Positions 1-7,054 of a DNA stretch of 24,049 nucleotides are shown in pieces (the first letter of the stretch is position 1; each line of letters begins with the position of its first letter). The stretch is from an uncultured Eubacteriales bacterium (GTDB lineage: Bacteria; Bacillota; Clostridia; Oscillospirales; QAMX01). The translations under genes were made by a program, and so were the position numbers. The stretch is taken from the NCBI GenBank assembly GCA_900551265.1, contig URVL01000016.1:1-24049 (forward strand), given 5' to 3'. The notes under the pieces were generated by a model. The model saw only the letters and a program-made list of their open reading frames with translations, was not told the origin of the DNA and ran no database searches.

Positions 1-24
1 GAGGAAATGGATGATGAAGAATAA
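1..24 (+). CDS. C-terminal tail of an upstream conjugative-element gene (partial)
   Basis: Frame 1 reads EEMDDEE and then TAA at 22-24. In Tn1549-like elements a small coiled-coil protein (DUF4315) commonly precedes the CD1107-type secreted protein, and an acidic tail here fits that order. Only eight codons are visible, so the family is inferred from the next fragment rather than seen. The stop overlaps the start region of the following reading frame, as expected for a coupled operon. Confidence 0.35.
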   Translation, partial: EEMDDEE

Positions 25-82
25 GCTGCGCTCTTTTATGGTGCTGGCCGCCCTTGCGGTGTGCTTTGGCACCTTTTGCTGA
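14..82 (+). pseudogene. Signal-peptide fragment of a CD1107/DUF4366-like mobile-element protein
   Basis: An ATG at 14 (or 11), after a GAGGAAA ribosome site at 1-7, opens a frame of about 23 residues: MKNKLRSFMVLAALAVCFG, then TFC and TGA at 80-82. A short basic stretch followed by a hydrophobic run ending in small residues is a typical secretion signal. It resembles the N-terminus of the CD1107-type proteins of Tn1549/CTn elements, which normally continue for about 200 residues with a C-terminal membrane anchor. Here the frame stops at once and ArdA-like sequence begins in another frame, so this is read as a deletion remnant. Whether the 22-residue peptide is made is unknown. Family recalled by resemblance, not searched. 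Confidence 0.5.
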
Positions 83-345
83 ATTATTTTGACTATGAGG
101 CATACGGGCGTGATATTCGGATCAACGAGGACGGCCATTTTGCCCCCGGCGGCTATGTGCTGAATAACGGTGGGAAATTCATCGAGCACTACCACGGGAT
201 CGAGGACATTCCCGCCGAGCACAGGGTTTTCTCCTATCCGAAACTTTCCATCCGGGAACAGATGGCGGCCTACAAGGAGATTATTGACGGTTCCTCTTTG
301 GAAGGCTATCGGAAACTTTCCAATAAGGAGCGTGAGGAACGATAG
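79..345 (+). pseudogene. C-terminal fragment of ArdA-like antirestriction protein
   Basis: The frame from about 79 reads LNYFDYEAYGRDIRINEDG, then a GGYVLNNGG segment and a basic tail ending at 343-345. The DYxAYGRD motif followed by a GGYV strand is characteristic of the C-terminus of ArdA, the acidic DNA-mimic protein that protects incoming conjugative DNA from type I restriction enzymes. Full-length ArdA is about 165 or more residues, and the N-terminal domains are absent. The fragment has no convincing start of its own: the GTG at 61 belongs to the preceding signal-peptide fragment in another frame. It is therefore called a remnant left by a deletion whose junction lies near 78-85. A translated fusion from the GTG at 61 cannot be excluded but would lack most of the DNA-mimic surface. 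Confidence 0.6.
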
Positions 346-351
346 ACGGCA

Positions 352-372
352 CTTCGAGACACTTTGTCCCGA
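352..372. repeat. 21-bp dyad repeat, copy 1 (loop CTT)
   Basis: The core is TCGaGACActtTGTCcCGA, an imperfect palindrome with arms TCG-GACA / TGTC-CGA. It follows the stop of the ArdA fragment by a few bases. Copies 2 and 3 have the loop trinucleotide AAG instead, which is the reverse complement of CTT, so the inner 11 bp is inverted relative to them. Confidence 0.75.
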
Positions 373-400
373 GGTGGCCGCCGGAAAGGAGGCGGTATAA

Positions 401-583
401 CTGATTGATGAAGATGTTTCCCGGCGTACCATAGCAATTTCTGTCCGGGCCAGCAAGCTGACGGCGCGGGGCCTTGCCTATTCTGAAGTAGCTGAAGCGG
501 AAGGCGTTGACGAAAGCGCAGTGCGGCGGGCTGTGGAGCGCGGTTTGGAGAACATGAAAAAATATTTGAAAAAATCCCGCTGA
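401..583 (+). pseudogene. Chimeric small ORF: PcfB-like N-terminus joined to a sigma-like HTH C-terminus
   Basis: After GGAGG at 388-392, a CTG codon at 401 begins LIDEDVSRRTIAISVRASKL and runs 60 codons to TGA. The first 26 residues resemble the start of PcfB (DUF3801), the partner of the VirD4-type coupling protein in Tn1549-like transfer operons. After a TARGLA segment the sequence changes to YSEVAEAEGVDESAVRR and a basic end (MKKYLKKSR), which looks like the final helix-turn-helix of a sigma-factor-like element regulator. PcfB is normally about 150 residues and does not end this way, so the ORF seems to be another deletion fusion. It keeps an open frame and a good ribosome site and might still be translated. 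Confidence is moderate for the two halves and low for any function. Confidence 0.5.
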
Positions 584-918
584 ACCAGTCCGAATATCAT
601 CCAAAAATGTCTCGGTTTATGAGAGGAGGTTTTCTTTTCTTCGCAGATGAACAAGGGCGGCCCCGAGCGCAATCCGGGGAGCCAGGCGGCGGGTGCGCGG
701 TGACTTTTCCCAAAGGAAAATGAGCGAACAACACCAGCGCCGCAAGTGGGCCCGGCCAACCTACGGCCACGATCCGGCAGTGGACAGGCTGGCCGCCTGT
801 CCCTCCGGGCCGCCCTCTCGTCTGCGAGGGAGCGCCGCGCCGAGTATAGTTGTCTTTGGACAGGTCAAGGAAATGGGCGCGGCGTTCCCTAAATTTTTAT
901 CAAAGGGGGAATGAAAAA
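584..918. other. Conjugative-element spacer with no supported gene
   Basis: This is a GC-rich stretch of about 335 bp. A good AGGAGG (623-628) precedes an ATG at 647, but that frame stops after 17 codons. The other frames give proline/arginine-rich translations typical of shadow ORFs. No repeat or terminator is evident apart from short GC-rich dyads. It is probably fused leftover sequence of the element. Confidence 0.4.
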
Positions 919-1119
919 GTGAAGTTCGATTCTACATTGGCCGCTATGCTGGCCGAGCCGTGGAGCAACAACGCCTGCCGGGGATATGTGATCTATGCGA
1001 TGGAAAACTGTGGTTTTTCCCCCGAGGACATCCGGCGCGTTGTCGGTGAGCTCCATTATGTATTTGATTTCAAAACGCTGGACGAGGCCCAGCACCATTA
1101 CGAAAACGGCCCCTATTAA
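919..1119 (+). CDS. Small conserved conjugative-element protein, unknown function (66 aa)
   Basis: GTG at 919 is placed 9 bases after GGGGG (905-909). The ATG at 911 is out of frame and stops after three codons. The product begins MKFDSTLAAMLAEPWSNNAC and ends in an EAQHHYENGPY tail. It is probably a soluble, mostly helical cytoplasmic protein with no signal or membrane segment. The form resembles small hypothetical proteins that travel with Tn1549/CTn-type elements, and I know of no assigned function. It is followed immediately by dyad-repeat copy 2 and a strong intrinsic terminator, so its transcript probably ends before the next gene. Confidence 0.65.
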   Translation: MKFDSTLAAMLAEPWSNNACRGYVIYAMENCGFSPEDIRRVVGELHYVFDFKTLDEAQHHYENGPY

Positions 1120-1140
1120 CTTCGAGACAAAGTGTCCCGA
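1120..1140. repeat. 21-bp dyad repeat, copy 2 (loop AAG)
   Basis: The core is TCGaGACAaagTGTCcCGA, identical over 21 bp to copy 3. It starts one base after the stop codon of the 66-residue gene and lies just ahead of the GC-rich terminator at 1155-1185. Confidence 0.8.
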
Positions 1141-1154
1141 TGTGAGGACAGGCC

Positions 1155-1185
1155 AAAGGGCGGCACTTGTGCGGTGCCGCCTTTT
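1155..1185 (+). terminator. Intrinsic terminator after the 66-aa element gene
   Basis: The stem GGCGGCAC (1159-1166) pairs with GTGCCGCC (1174-1181) around a 7-base loop. It is flanked by AAAG and by CTTTT, so the stem can extend and end in a T run. Confidence 0.75.
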
Positions 1186-1245
1186 CGCGTTTCCCCACAG
1201 GACAACCGGGAGGCGTTTATCAATCTGAACAAAGGAGGTTTTACC

Positions 1246-1512
1246 GTGAGATTAACCGCACAGGAACTGGAACAAATGAAAAGTGTTGACATTGGCGCAG
1301 TTTCCCCCGAGTCTCTGCCCGATGTGAGCGGTATGACCTTTGATAACGCCCTTTCCCGCAAAGAGCGCGTCACAAGGTTTTTGCAAGTTGCCAAAAATCT
1401 GTACTGCTTCAACATCGGCGGAGTCGGTGTGAAAATTGAATTTGCGGAAGGCGGGCCGTCTTTGCAGGACACCTTGACGGACTATTTGATCCGGCAAAAA
1501 AGTGGGCTGTGA
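1246..1512 (+). CDS. DUF6870-like conjugative-element protein (88 aa)
   Basis: The GTG start at 1246 follows AAAGGAGG (1231-1238) with 7-base spacing. Upstream codons in the same frame run through the terminator at 1155-1185, so they are not coding. The product, with segments LTAQELEQMKSVDIG, ERVTRFLQVAKNLYCF and VKIEFAEGG, matches my recollection of the small DUF6870 family found just before the recombinase in Tn1549-like elements: a VDI segment, a helix with KERxxxF, an NxYCFxxG turn and a final VKIxFxE strand. No biochemical role is known to me. It ends 22 bp before dyad-repeat copy 3. Codon use and GC match the recombinase gene downstream. Confidence 0.7.
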   Translation: MRLTAQELEQMKSVDIGAVSPESLPDVSGMTFDNALSRKERVTRFLQVAKNLYCFNIGGVGVKIEFAEGGPSLQDTLTDYLIRQKSGL

Positions 1513-1534
1513 CTTCGGCTGCGGCCCGCCCCAG

Positions 1535-1555
1535 CTTCGAGACAAAGTGTCCCGA
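1535..1555. repeat. 21-bp dyad repeat, copy 3 (loop AAG)
   Basis: It is identical to copy 2 over 21 bp and lies between the DUF6870-like gene and the recombinase promoter. All three copies occur just after a reading frame of the element. Confidence 0.8.
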
Positions 1556-1568
1556 GGCGGAGCCATCC

Positions 1569-1597
1569 TTGTTGTCCCTATGGGACAGAGTTATAAT
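1569..1597 (+). promoter_or_regulatory. Recombinase promoter with internal palindromic operator
   Basis: The -35 TTGTTG (1569-1574) and -10 TATAAT (1592-1597) are 17 bp apart. The spacer holds a perfect 15-bp palindrome, TGTCCC-TAT-GGGACA (1573-1587), overlapping the -35. That is the usual place for a repressor that blocks polymerase. The half-site TGTCCC also occurs inside the 21-bp dyad repeats. Confidence 0.7.
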
Positions 1598-1628
1598 ATA
1601 AGTGTAATGTGATAGGGAAGGAGGAACA

Positions 1629-3308
1629 ATGTCACGAACAAAAAACAGAGGGTTTCAACAGAGTTTCTCTCCCTCTTATACGATCCGGCGCTGGCGGCTG
1701 GGCGAATATATCCGGCTTTCCAAAGAAGATTTGAAAAAAGGAAAAGACGATAGCAACAGCGTAAAAAACCAGCGCGACCTGCTGAATGACTTTTACCAAA
1801 AACACATTGAGGAATTTGAAAGCGTTTCCGAATATGTGGACGATGGACACACGGGGACGGATGCCAACCGCGAAAATTTCCAGCGGCTTCTGGCCGATGT
1901 AATGAGTGGGAAAATCAACTGTGTTGTGGTAAAAGACCTTTCCCGTTTTGCCCGGAATTACAGCGATGCGGGAAGTCTGATTGATAACCTGTTTGTGCAG
2001 ATGGGTGTCCGTTTTATCAGTCTTGCTGAAAATGTGGACAGCTATCTCAACCCGGACAGCGTTTCCAGCATTATTGTTCCGATTACAAATGTAATGAACG
2101 ATCAATACTGCTATCAGACTTCAAAGAAAATCCGCCAGGTGTTTGACTATAAGCGGCGCAACGGCCAGTACATCGGCTCCTTTGCTCCCTACGGCTACAT
2201 AAAAGATCCGAAAGACAAACACCAGTTGATTGTCGATCCCGAGGCCGCCGAGGTTGTAAAGCTCATTTATAACAAGACTTTGCAAGGGGAAACAAGGCGA
2301 GCTATCGTCTACCACCTAAACGACCACGGCATCCCCAGCCCGACAACCTACCGAAAAAATAAGGGCCTGCCCTATTCCTGCTCGGTATCAGATAATCCCA
2401 TGTGGGGAGATCGGGTGCTTACGAACATTCTTACCAACCCGATTTATACCGGGGATTTGGTACAGGGCCGCCGCCGTGTGAAAAGCTATAAGGTACATGA
2501 GATTGAGGCGGTGCCGGAGGATGAATGGGTGCGGGTGGCTGATACCCACGAGGCGATTATAGACCGGGAAACCTTTGAAAAGGTTCAGGCCCTGTTGAAA
2601 CGGGACACCCGGACGGCCCCACGGAAAAAGGAGCTCCATCTGTTCAGCGGTTTTCTCCGCTGTGCGGATTGCGGAAAATCCATTACACGGAGCCAGAGCG
2701 GGAAAAATGTGTATTACGCCTGCTCTACCTACAAATACCGCTCCCGGACTGCCTGCTCCATGCACTCAATCAAGCATGAGCGGCTGGAGGCCGCCGTCCT
2801 GTTTGCCGTCCGTCAACAGGTACATCTGGCCGTTTCCTTTTCGGAGATACTTGCCCGTATCAACTCGGCTCCAGTCAAAAAAAGCCAGTCATTCCGACTG
2901 GATGATCTGATTGCCGCAAAGGAAAAGGAACTGGCGAAAATTACCCGATACAAACAGTCTCTTTATCAAGACTGGAAAGACGGGGAAATTACCCAGCAGG
3001 ACTACCGGACAATGAAGGCTGACTATGAACGGCAAATAAGCTCTATCTCCGATGTGCTGGAGCGGCTGACCGCTGAACGGGCGGAACTGGCAAACGGCGT
3101 TGACAGCGAACATCCGGCGCTGGTGGCATTTAAGAAACACCAGAACATTGAAACGCTCAACCGGGAAATCCTCATTGATCTTGTAAACTACATCAAGGTT
3201 TACGAAAACGGCAATATCAGCGTGAAATTCAAGTTTGCTGACGAGTTTCGTAGAATTGCCGAATACATTGAAATTAACATTTCTGAAATTCCCGCCGCGG
3301 CGGGCTGA
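1629..3308 (+). CDS. Large serine recombinase of a CTn/Tn4451-type element
   Basis: This is a site-specific recombinase that would excise and integrate the element by a 2-bp staggered, serine-linked double-strand exchange. The 559-residue length is normal for the family. The N-terminal resolvase domain starts at about residue 23 with GEYIRLSKED, the nucleophile being Ser31; conserved arginines lie in DLSRFARN (Arg106, Arg109). The recombinase domain covers roughly 170-300. A zinc ribbon follows with Cys345, Cys348, Cys365 and Cys376, and then a long coiled coil (about 410-485) typical of large serine recombinases. The start ATG at 1629 follows GGAAGGAGGAAC. All catalytic residues are present, so the enzyme may be active although the rest of the element is eroded. 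It resembles recombinases of C. difficile CTn2/4/5-type elements, in which the gene sits near one end. The dyad at 3345-3361 is a candidate end site. Confidence 0.95.
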   Translation: MSRTKNRGFQQSFSPSYTIRRWRLGEYIRLSKEDLKKGKDDSNSVKNQRDLLNDFYQKHIEEFESVSEYVDDGHTGTDANRENFQRLLADVMSGKINCVVVKDLSRFARNYSDAGSLIDNLFVQMGVRFISLAENVDSYLNPDSVSSIIVPITNVMNDQYCYQTSKKIRQVFDYKRRNGQYIGSFAPYGYIKDPKDKHQLIVDPEAAEVVKLIYNKTLQGETRRAIVYHLNDHGIPSPTTYRKNKGLPYSCSVSDNPMWGDRVLTNILTNPIYTGDLVQGRRRVKSYKVHEIEAVPEDEWVRVADTHEAIIDRETFEKVQALLKRDTRTAPRKKELHLFSGFLRCADCGKSITRSQSGKNVYYACSTYKYRSRTACSMHSIKHERLEAAVLFAVRQQVHLAVSFSEILARINSAPVKKSQSFRLDDLIAAKEKELAKITRYKQSLYQDWKDGEITQQDYRTMKADYERQISSISDVLERLTAERAELANGVDSEHPALVAFKKHQNIETLNREILIDLVNYIKVYENGNISVKFKFADEFRRIAEYIEINISEIPAAAG

Positions 3309-3344
3309 TGCCCGCCACATCATTTCTGGCAGTGTGTTTTCCTA

Positions 3345-3361
3345 ATATGAAACATTCATAT
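3345..3361. repeat. Perfect dyad past the recombinase; candidate element end
   Basis: ATATGAA-ACA-TTCATAT has 7-bp perfect arms and a 3-base centre, 37 bp after the recombinase stop. Large serine recombinases act on partly symmetric sites, and related elements carry the recombinase gene close to one end. The right junction is therefore proposed here. Inference only. Confidence 0.35.
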
Positions 3362-3671
3362 GCTTGCTACGGAACTTTTGCAGCCTTTTTTCGATAGTGG
3401 ATTTTCGGAAAGAATATCTTAACAACCCATAGCTGTTTTGTATTGTGAGAAATGTTACGCAGTTAAAGGCTGGCTTTGATAGTAAAGGTATAAACTCCTT
3501 GTCACTTAAAAATCAAGCCTTTAAAATCCTTATTTTCAAAGCTTATCTTGCCTTTACACCGTAACAAAACAAAGATAAAATTGAGATTTTCCCTCTCACA
3601 CAATGATTGTACATTGCAGATACAATTTCTATGGTGCCAAAATGGTGCCCAACCTTGCAAAACCACCTTAT

Positions 3672-3776
3672 ACGGAGATACATAGAGATATATGATTTTA
3701 TGAGGAAAGTCTTTAGTTTAAGCCGCTTTTACGGAGTTTTATAAACGTCTACGGAAAGTTATAAAGGGATTTCCGT
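3672..3776. repeat. Cluster of ACGGA direct repeats with an inverted copy
   Basis: ACGGAG or ACGGAA followed by an AT-rich ATAxA run occurs at 3672, 3731 and 3751. The last two are exactly 20 bp apart. TTTCCGT at 3770-3776 is the inverted partner of ACGGAAA at 3751-3757. Spaced short direct repeats of this kind are typical arm-type sites of tyrosine integrases or excisionases, but no such gene is adjacent. Confidence 0.4.
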
Positions 3777-4151
3777 CTATAAAATCAATAAAAAATCATA
3801 AATCGGAAAAAGATGACCGTTACCAAAAGAGGCAGGCGCTGCTGTTTCAAAGTTGCGGAACCGGGTCATATAAGAGCGAATATGGTTTCAGTCAGTTTTA
3901 CTCAGGCGGTGCTCCGTGCATTTTGGGTGCGGTTGTGTTACAGTCCTCTCAAATAAAGGATAAAAGGAAATAGGTGCCTGGGCTGTCTGTTATCCCGTTT
4001 TTGAGGTGCCGGCGTGTGTTATTTGCAAGCAGTATCTTGCGCAGGACGTGTGTTTGGAGTATGATAGGAATGTAATGTTTGAAAAATGTGCTTTTTATTG
4101 ACCGGCGTTCCCTGAAAATTGCACGACACTTGAAACGTAAGGAGTATGCTT

Positions 4152-6113
4152 ATGAAGTACACAAAAGCATGGCTGAATTATGAAAAGGCTGAAAATGCGC
4201 CGGAAGACATCTGTGTGACTTTATCGGAGCGTGGCCCGGTTGCAGACAGCATCCGCCGGGAACTGGAACTCGCGTTTCCCGCTATGTACGGCGTGACGCC
4301 GGTCTTCCGGGACACTGCAGAGGATGCATCGCTTGCCGTAACGTTTGACTGCAACATGGCGTGCGGCCTTGGGGAAGAGGGCTACCGCATTGAGGCTGTG
4401 CCTGGCAGTATTCGCGTTGTATCCGGCTGACAGCGCGGCTTGCTGTACGGTATGTTTGCAATGCTGAAGAGGCTGCGTGTGGGCAAAACCGTTTTTACAC
4501 TTGAAAAAGTACCGTCCAATCCATGGCGCATGCTTGACCACTGGGATAATCTCGACGGCTCCATTGAACGGGGATATTCCGGAAAATCCTTCTTTTTCCG
4601 TGACAATGAGATAACTGTCACAGAACGTATCCGGGATTATGCGCGGATGATCGCTTCTGTCGGTATCAACGCCGTGTGCATCAATAACGTCAATGTGCGC
4701 GGTGTCGCGGCAGAGCTGATCACGGAACGTTATCGTGAACCGCTTGTACGGCTTTCTCGCATTTTTGAGGGGTACGGCGTGAAGCTTTTCCTGTCTCTCA
4801 ACTTTGCGGCTCCAAAGCGTATCGGCGGACTGGATACCTCTGATCCCTGTGATGAGAATGTACGCGCGTTCTGGCGCGCAAAATTTGCCGAAGTATTTGC
4901 GCACATCCCGAATTTCGGCGGTTTTGTCGTCAAAGCAGACTCTGAGGGAGAACCGGGCCCGTTTGCCTATGGCCGTACGCATGCCGACGGCGCGAACATG
5001 CTGGCCGAAATGGTGCGTCCATATGGCGGCATCATTATTTGGCGCTGCTTTGTCTATAACTGCCAACAGGACTGGCGCGACACCAAAACCGACCGTGCCC
5101 GTTCTGGTTATGATAACTTCATCGGACATGATGGAGAATTTGCAGACAATGTGATATTGCAGATTAAAAATGGTCCGATGGATTTGCCGGTGCATCCACT
5201 TTTCGGCGGATTGAAAAAGACGAATATGATGCTTGAGGTGCAGATTGCGCAGGAGTATACCGGACAGCAGCGGCATGTCTGCTATTTGATGCCAATGTTC
5301 CGTGAGGTATTGGACTTTAAAACGTATTGTGGCGCAGAGACAGATACGGTTGCGGATCTTGTCTCCGGGCGTACGCACGGCAATTGCAACTGTGGTATGG
5401 TGGCTGTTACCAACACCGGCGACGACGAAAACTGGACGGGTCATGACCTCGCGGCCGCGAATCTCTATGGTTTTGGGCGTCTTGCTTTTGATACGTCGCT
5501 TAGCGCACAGGAAATTGCGGAGGATTGGATCCGTTTGACATTTGGTTCGGACGAAAGAGTTCTTGAAAATGTGCGGCGCATTTTGATGATGTCGTGGCCG
5601 GCTTATGAGAAATATACATCGCCGCTTGGCATTGGATGGATGGTCACGCCGCATACGCACTATGGACCGGACGTAGAAGGTTACGAGTACGACCGCTGGG
5701 GTACATACCATAGAGCGGATCATATGGGCATTGGCGTTGACCGTACGCCTGAGGGCACGGGCTATACCACGCAGTATCATGAGCCGAATGCTTCAATATA
5801 CGCGGATATCAAGACTTGCCCGGAGGAACTTCTGCTCTTTTTCCATCATGTCCCTTATGCCCATATCTTGAAGACTGGCAAGACCGTGATTCAGCATATT
5901 TACGATACGCATTTTGAGGGCGTAGAGGATGCGGCACAGATGCTCGCTCTCTGGCAGGAGCTAAAGAATCTGGTAGAACCCGCTGTATATGCACGCGTGG
6001 AAGCGCGTCTTGCCTATCAGGCAGAGCACGCAAAGGAGTGGCGTGACAGGATTAATACGTATTTCCATCGTATGACTTGGGTGGAAGATGAGAAGGGCCG
6101 CAAAATTTATTAA
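4152..6113 (+). pseudogene. aguA: GH67 alpha-glucuronidase interrupted by one in-frame TGA
   Basis: The enzyme releases 4-O-methyl-glucuronic acid from the non-reducing ends of xylo-oligosaccharides in hemicellulose breakdown. It is cytoplasmic, since no signal peptide is seen. ATG at 4152 follows AAGGAG (4139-4144). The frame is continuous for 654 codons except for TGA at 4428-4430 (codon 93), in the N-terminal domain just before RGLLYGMFAMLKRL. Family marks are NPWRMLDHWDNLDGSIERGY, SEGEPGPFAYGRTHADGAN, HDGEFADN and EVQIAQEYTGQ. Putative catalytic residues by family alignment from memory are Glu265, Asp327 and Glu362. Total length is near the usual 680. All later motifs are intact and no frame change is needed, so the break is recent, an assembly error, or read through. 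The gene stands alone, without the xylan transporter and xylanase genes that usually accompany it. It ends 75 bp before a strong terminator. Confidence 0.9.
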
Positions 6114-6187
6114 ATTACTTTAAAGCGCAATCGGAAAATAAAAAACATTTCTGCATAGTCTCCGGTGCGCTGCGGGATACGCGGTAT

Positions 6188-6225
6188 AAAAAAGGAAAGG
6201 TATGAAAACATACCTTTCCTTTTTT
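6188..6225. terminator. Bidirectional terminator between aguA and the flavoprotein gene
   Basis: AAAAAAGGAAAGGTATG pairs with CATACCTTTCCTTTTTT around an AAAA loop, a 17-bp perfect stem. T runs exist on both strands, so it can serve aguA on the plus strand and the converging minus-strand gene. Confidence 0.9.
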
Positions 6226-6278
6226 GCTTTATGGCCATAATATTCATAGGCAACTTACACGTTCAGAAACACCGGGCT

Positions 6279-6746
6279 TTATTCATGCCGCTTACAGGTG
6301 TATGTATCCGCAGTCAGGCAAAACACCTCGACGGCACAAGCCATCTCTGGCGTGAACACAAAGTCACGTCCTGTCTGCTGACACATAAGGTGCGACAGCG
6401 CCACTGATTTATCGGCCTCAGAGTTTAAAAATGCGACACGTCCTGTGCCGATGACACTCTCAAACCGATAACCATACGCACAGGCTTGGTTGCCCTCAAT
6501 TAGTTCATGTCCGCAGTCCAGTTCAAAGCCGACGATACCGCCACGCTTTAATATGTCGATTTTTCGCCCCTCTTTTGCACTGTGGAAATAAAGTTTCAGT
6601 GTCTTGTTTTCATAGGTATAACCAAAATTCATGGGTACAATATACACGCCGTCCCCATCCAATAGGCCCAACCGGCAGACTTTGCAACGGTCAATTACCG
6701 AAAGAATGTCTGAAATCTCACGCACTTCACGATCAGCTCTCCGCAT
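6279..6746 (-). CDS. Pyridoxamine 5'-phosphate oxidase family protein (NimA-like)
   Basis: The product is 155 residues. Its start ATG follows AAAGGAGG by 7 bases. The order of elements is that of the FMN-binding split-barrel group that includes the nitroimidazole-resistance protein NimA: an N-terminal helix ending VIDRCKVCRLGLLDGDG, the strands YIVPMNFGYTYENKTLKLYFHSA in two parts, then EGRKIDIL, GFELDCGH and a CAYGYRFESVIGTGR segment. Such proteins are small cytoplasmic flavin- or deazaflavin-type reductases, or sometimes haem-binding proteins, and the exact substrate cannot be read from sequence. It is transcribed alone on the minus strand toward aguA and shares the terminator at 6188-6225. 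It is not a PdxH orthologue: the length and the YIVPMNFG motif place it in the NimA-like branch. Confidence 0.85.
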   Translation of the reverse strand: MRRADREVREISDILSVIDRCKVCRLGLLDGDGVYIVPMNFGYTYENKTLKLYFHSAKEGRKIDILKRGGIVGFELDCGHELIEGNQACAYGYRFESVIGTGRVAFLNSEADKSVALSHLMCQQTGRDFVFTPEMACAVEVFCLTADTYTCKRHE

Positions 6747-7054
6747 TAGCCTGACCTCCTTTTTCTCCGGACCCGGCAGAAAGGAACGTACTGAAAACCA
6801 TTTGCCGTTACAAACCGTATATAGTATTTAATACGATTATTTGATTTGCAATACCCTAGCTTAATACTGCCGGAATTTATGCATACGGTAGCCGTTAATA
6901 CAAAAAAAGTAATCAAATTATGTCGAAAAATGTAAAAAACCATTTAATGGGCGTGAAAAAGTGGGGATACTGATAAAATAAACCGTAAGTGGTTAAACTT
7001 TTGACAAGGAAACACGTAAAATTCTAATTATTAAGACTATTTGGAGTGATACGA
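6747..7054. other. Divergent intergenic region upstream of the flavoprotein and XRE genes
   Basis: This is 308 bp, AT-rich. On the minus strand a possible -35 TTGCAA and -10 AATACT with 17-bp spacing lie near 6834-6862. A small palindrome, GTATT-T-AATAC, sits beside it. On the plus strand the XRE promoter lies at 7001-7028. No small gene was found. Confidence 0.5.
7001..7028 (+). promoter_or_regulatory. Promoter of the small XRE regulator
   Basis: TTGACA (7001-7006) and TCTAAT (7023-7028) are separated by 16 bp. The TTG start of the gene follows at 7055. Confidence 0.6.

Larger units (their letters stand above)
3309..4145. other. Element end and AT-rich intergenic region without a supported gene
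   Basis: Eight hundred bases separate the recombinase from the alpha-glucuronidase and no plausible coding frame is seen. The region holds a perfect dyad at 3345-3361, an AT-rich stretch with repeated ACGGA motifs at 3672-3776, and a short direct repeat of GGTGCC around 3632-3649. The last 200 bp probably contain the promoter for the alpha-glucuronidase, but I find no convincing -35/-10 pair. Confidence 0.5.

Noticed and set aside
584..918. Several proline/arginine-rich ORFs
   Set aside because: They have low-complexity translations in GC-rich DNA with no suitable start. The real start of the next gene is GTG at 919.
352..1555. A CRISPR array from the three 21-bp repeats
   Set aside because: The spacing is irregular (hundreds of bases), there are only three copies, genes lie between them, and no cas genes are present.
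3600..3700. Remnant of a tyrosine integrase C-terminus (YGAKMVPNL reading)
   Set aside because: The frame is short and has no catalytic motif. The resemblance is only to a few residues, so no gene is called.
4428..4430. Selenocysteine or genetic-code change at the TGA in aguA
   Set aside because: GH67 enzymes do not use selenocysteine, no SECIS-like stem was seen right after the codon, and several intact genes in the window end in TGA.
4221..5780. A 519-residue open frame on the minus strand
   Set aside because: It lies entirely opposite the alpha-glucuronidase, whose plus-strand translation carries the GH67 motifs. No ribosome site or family feature supports the minus frame.
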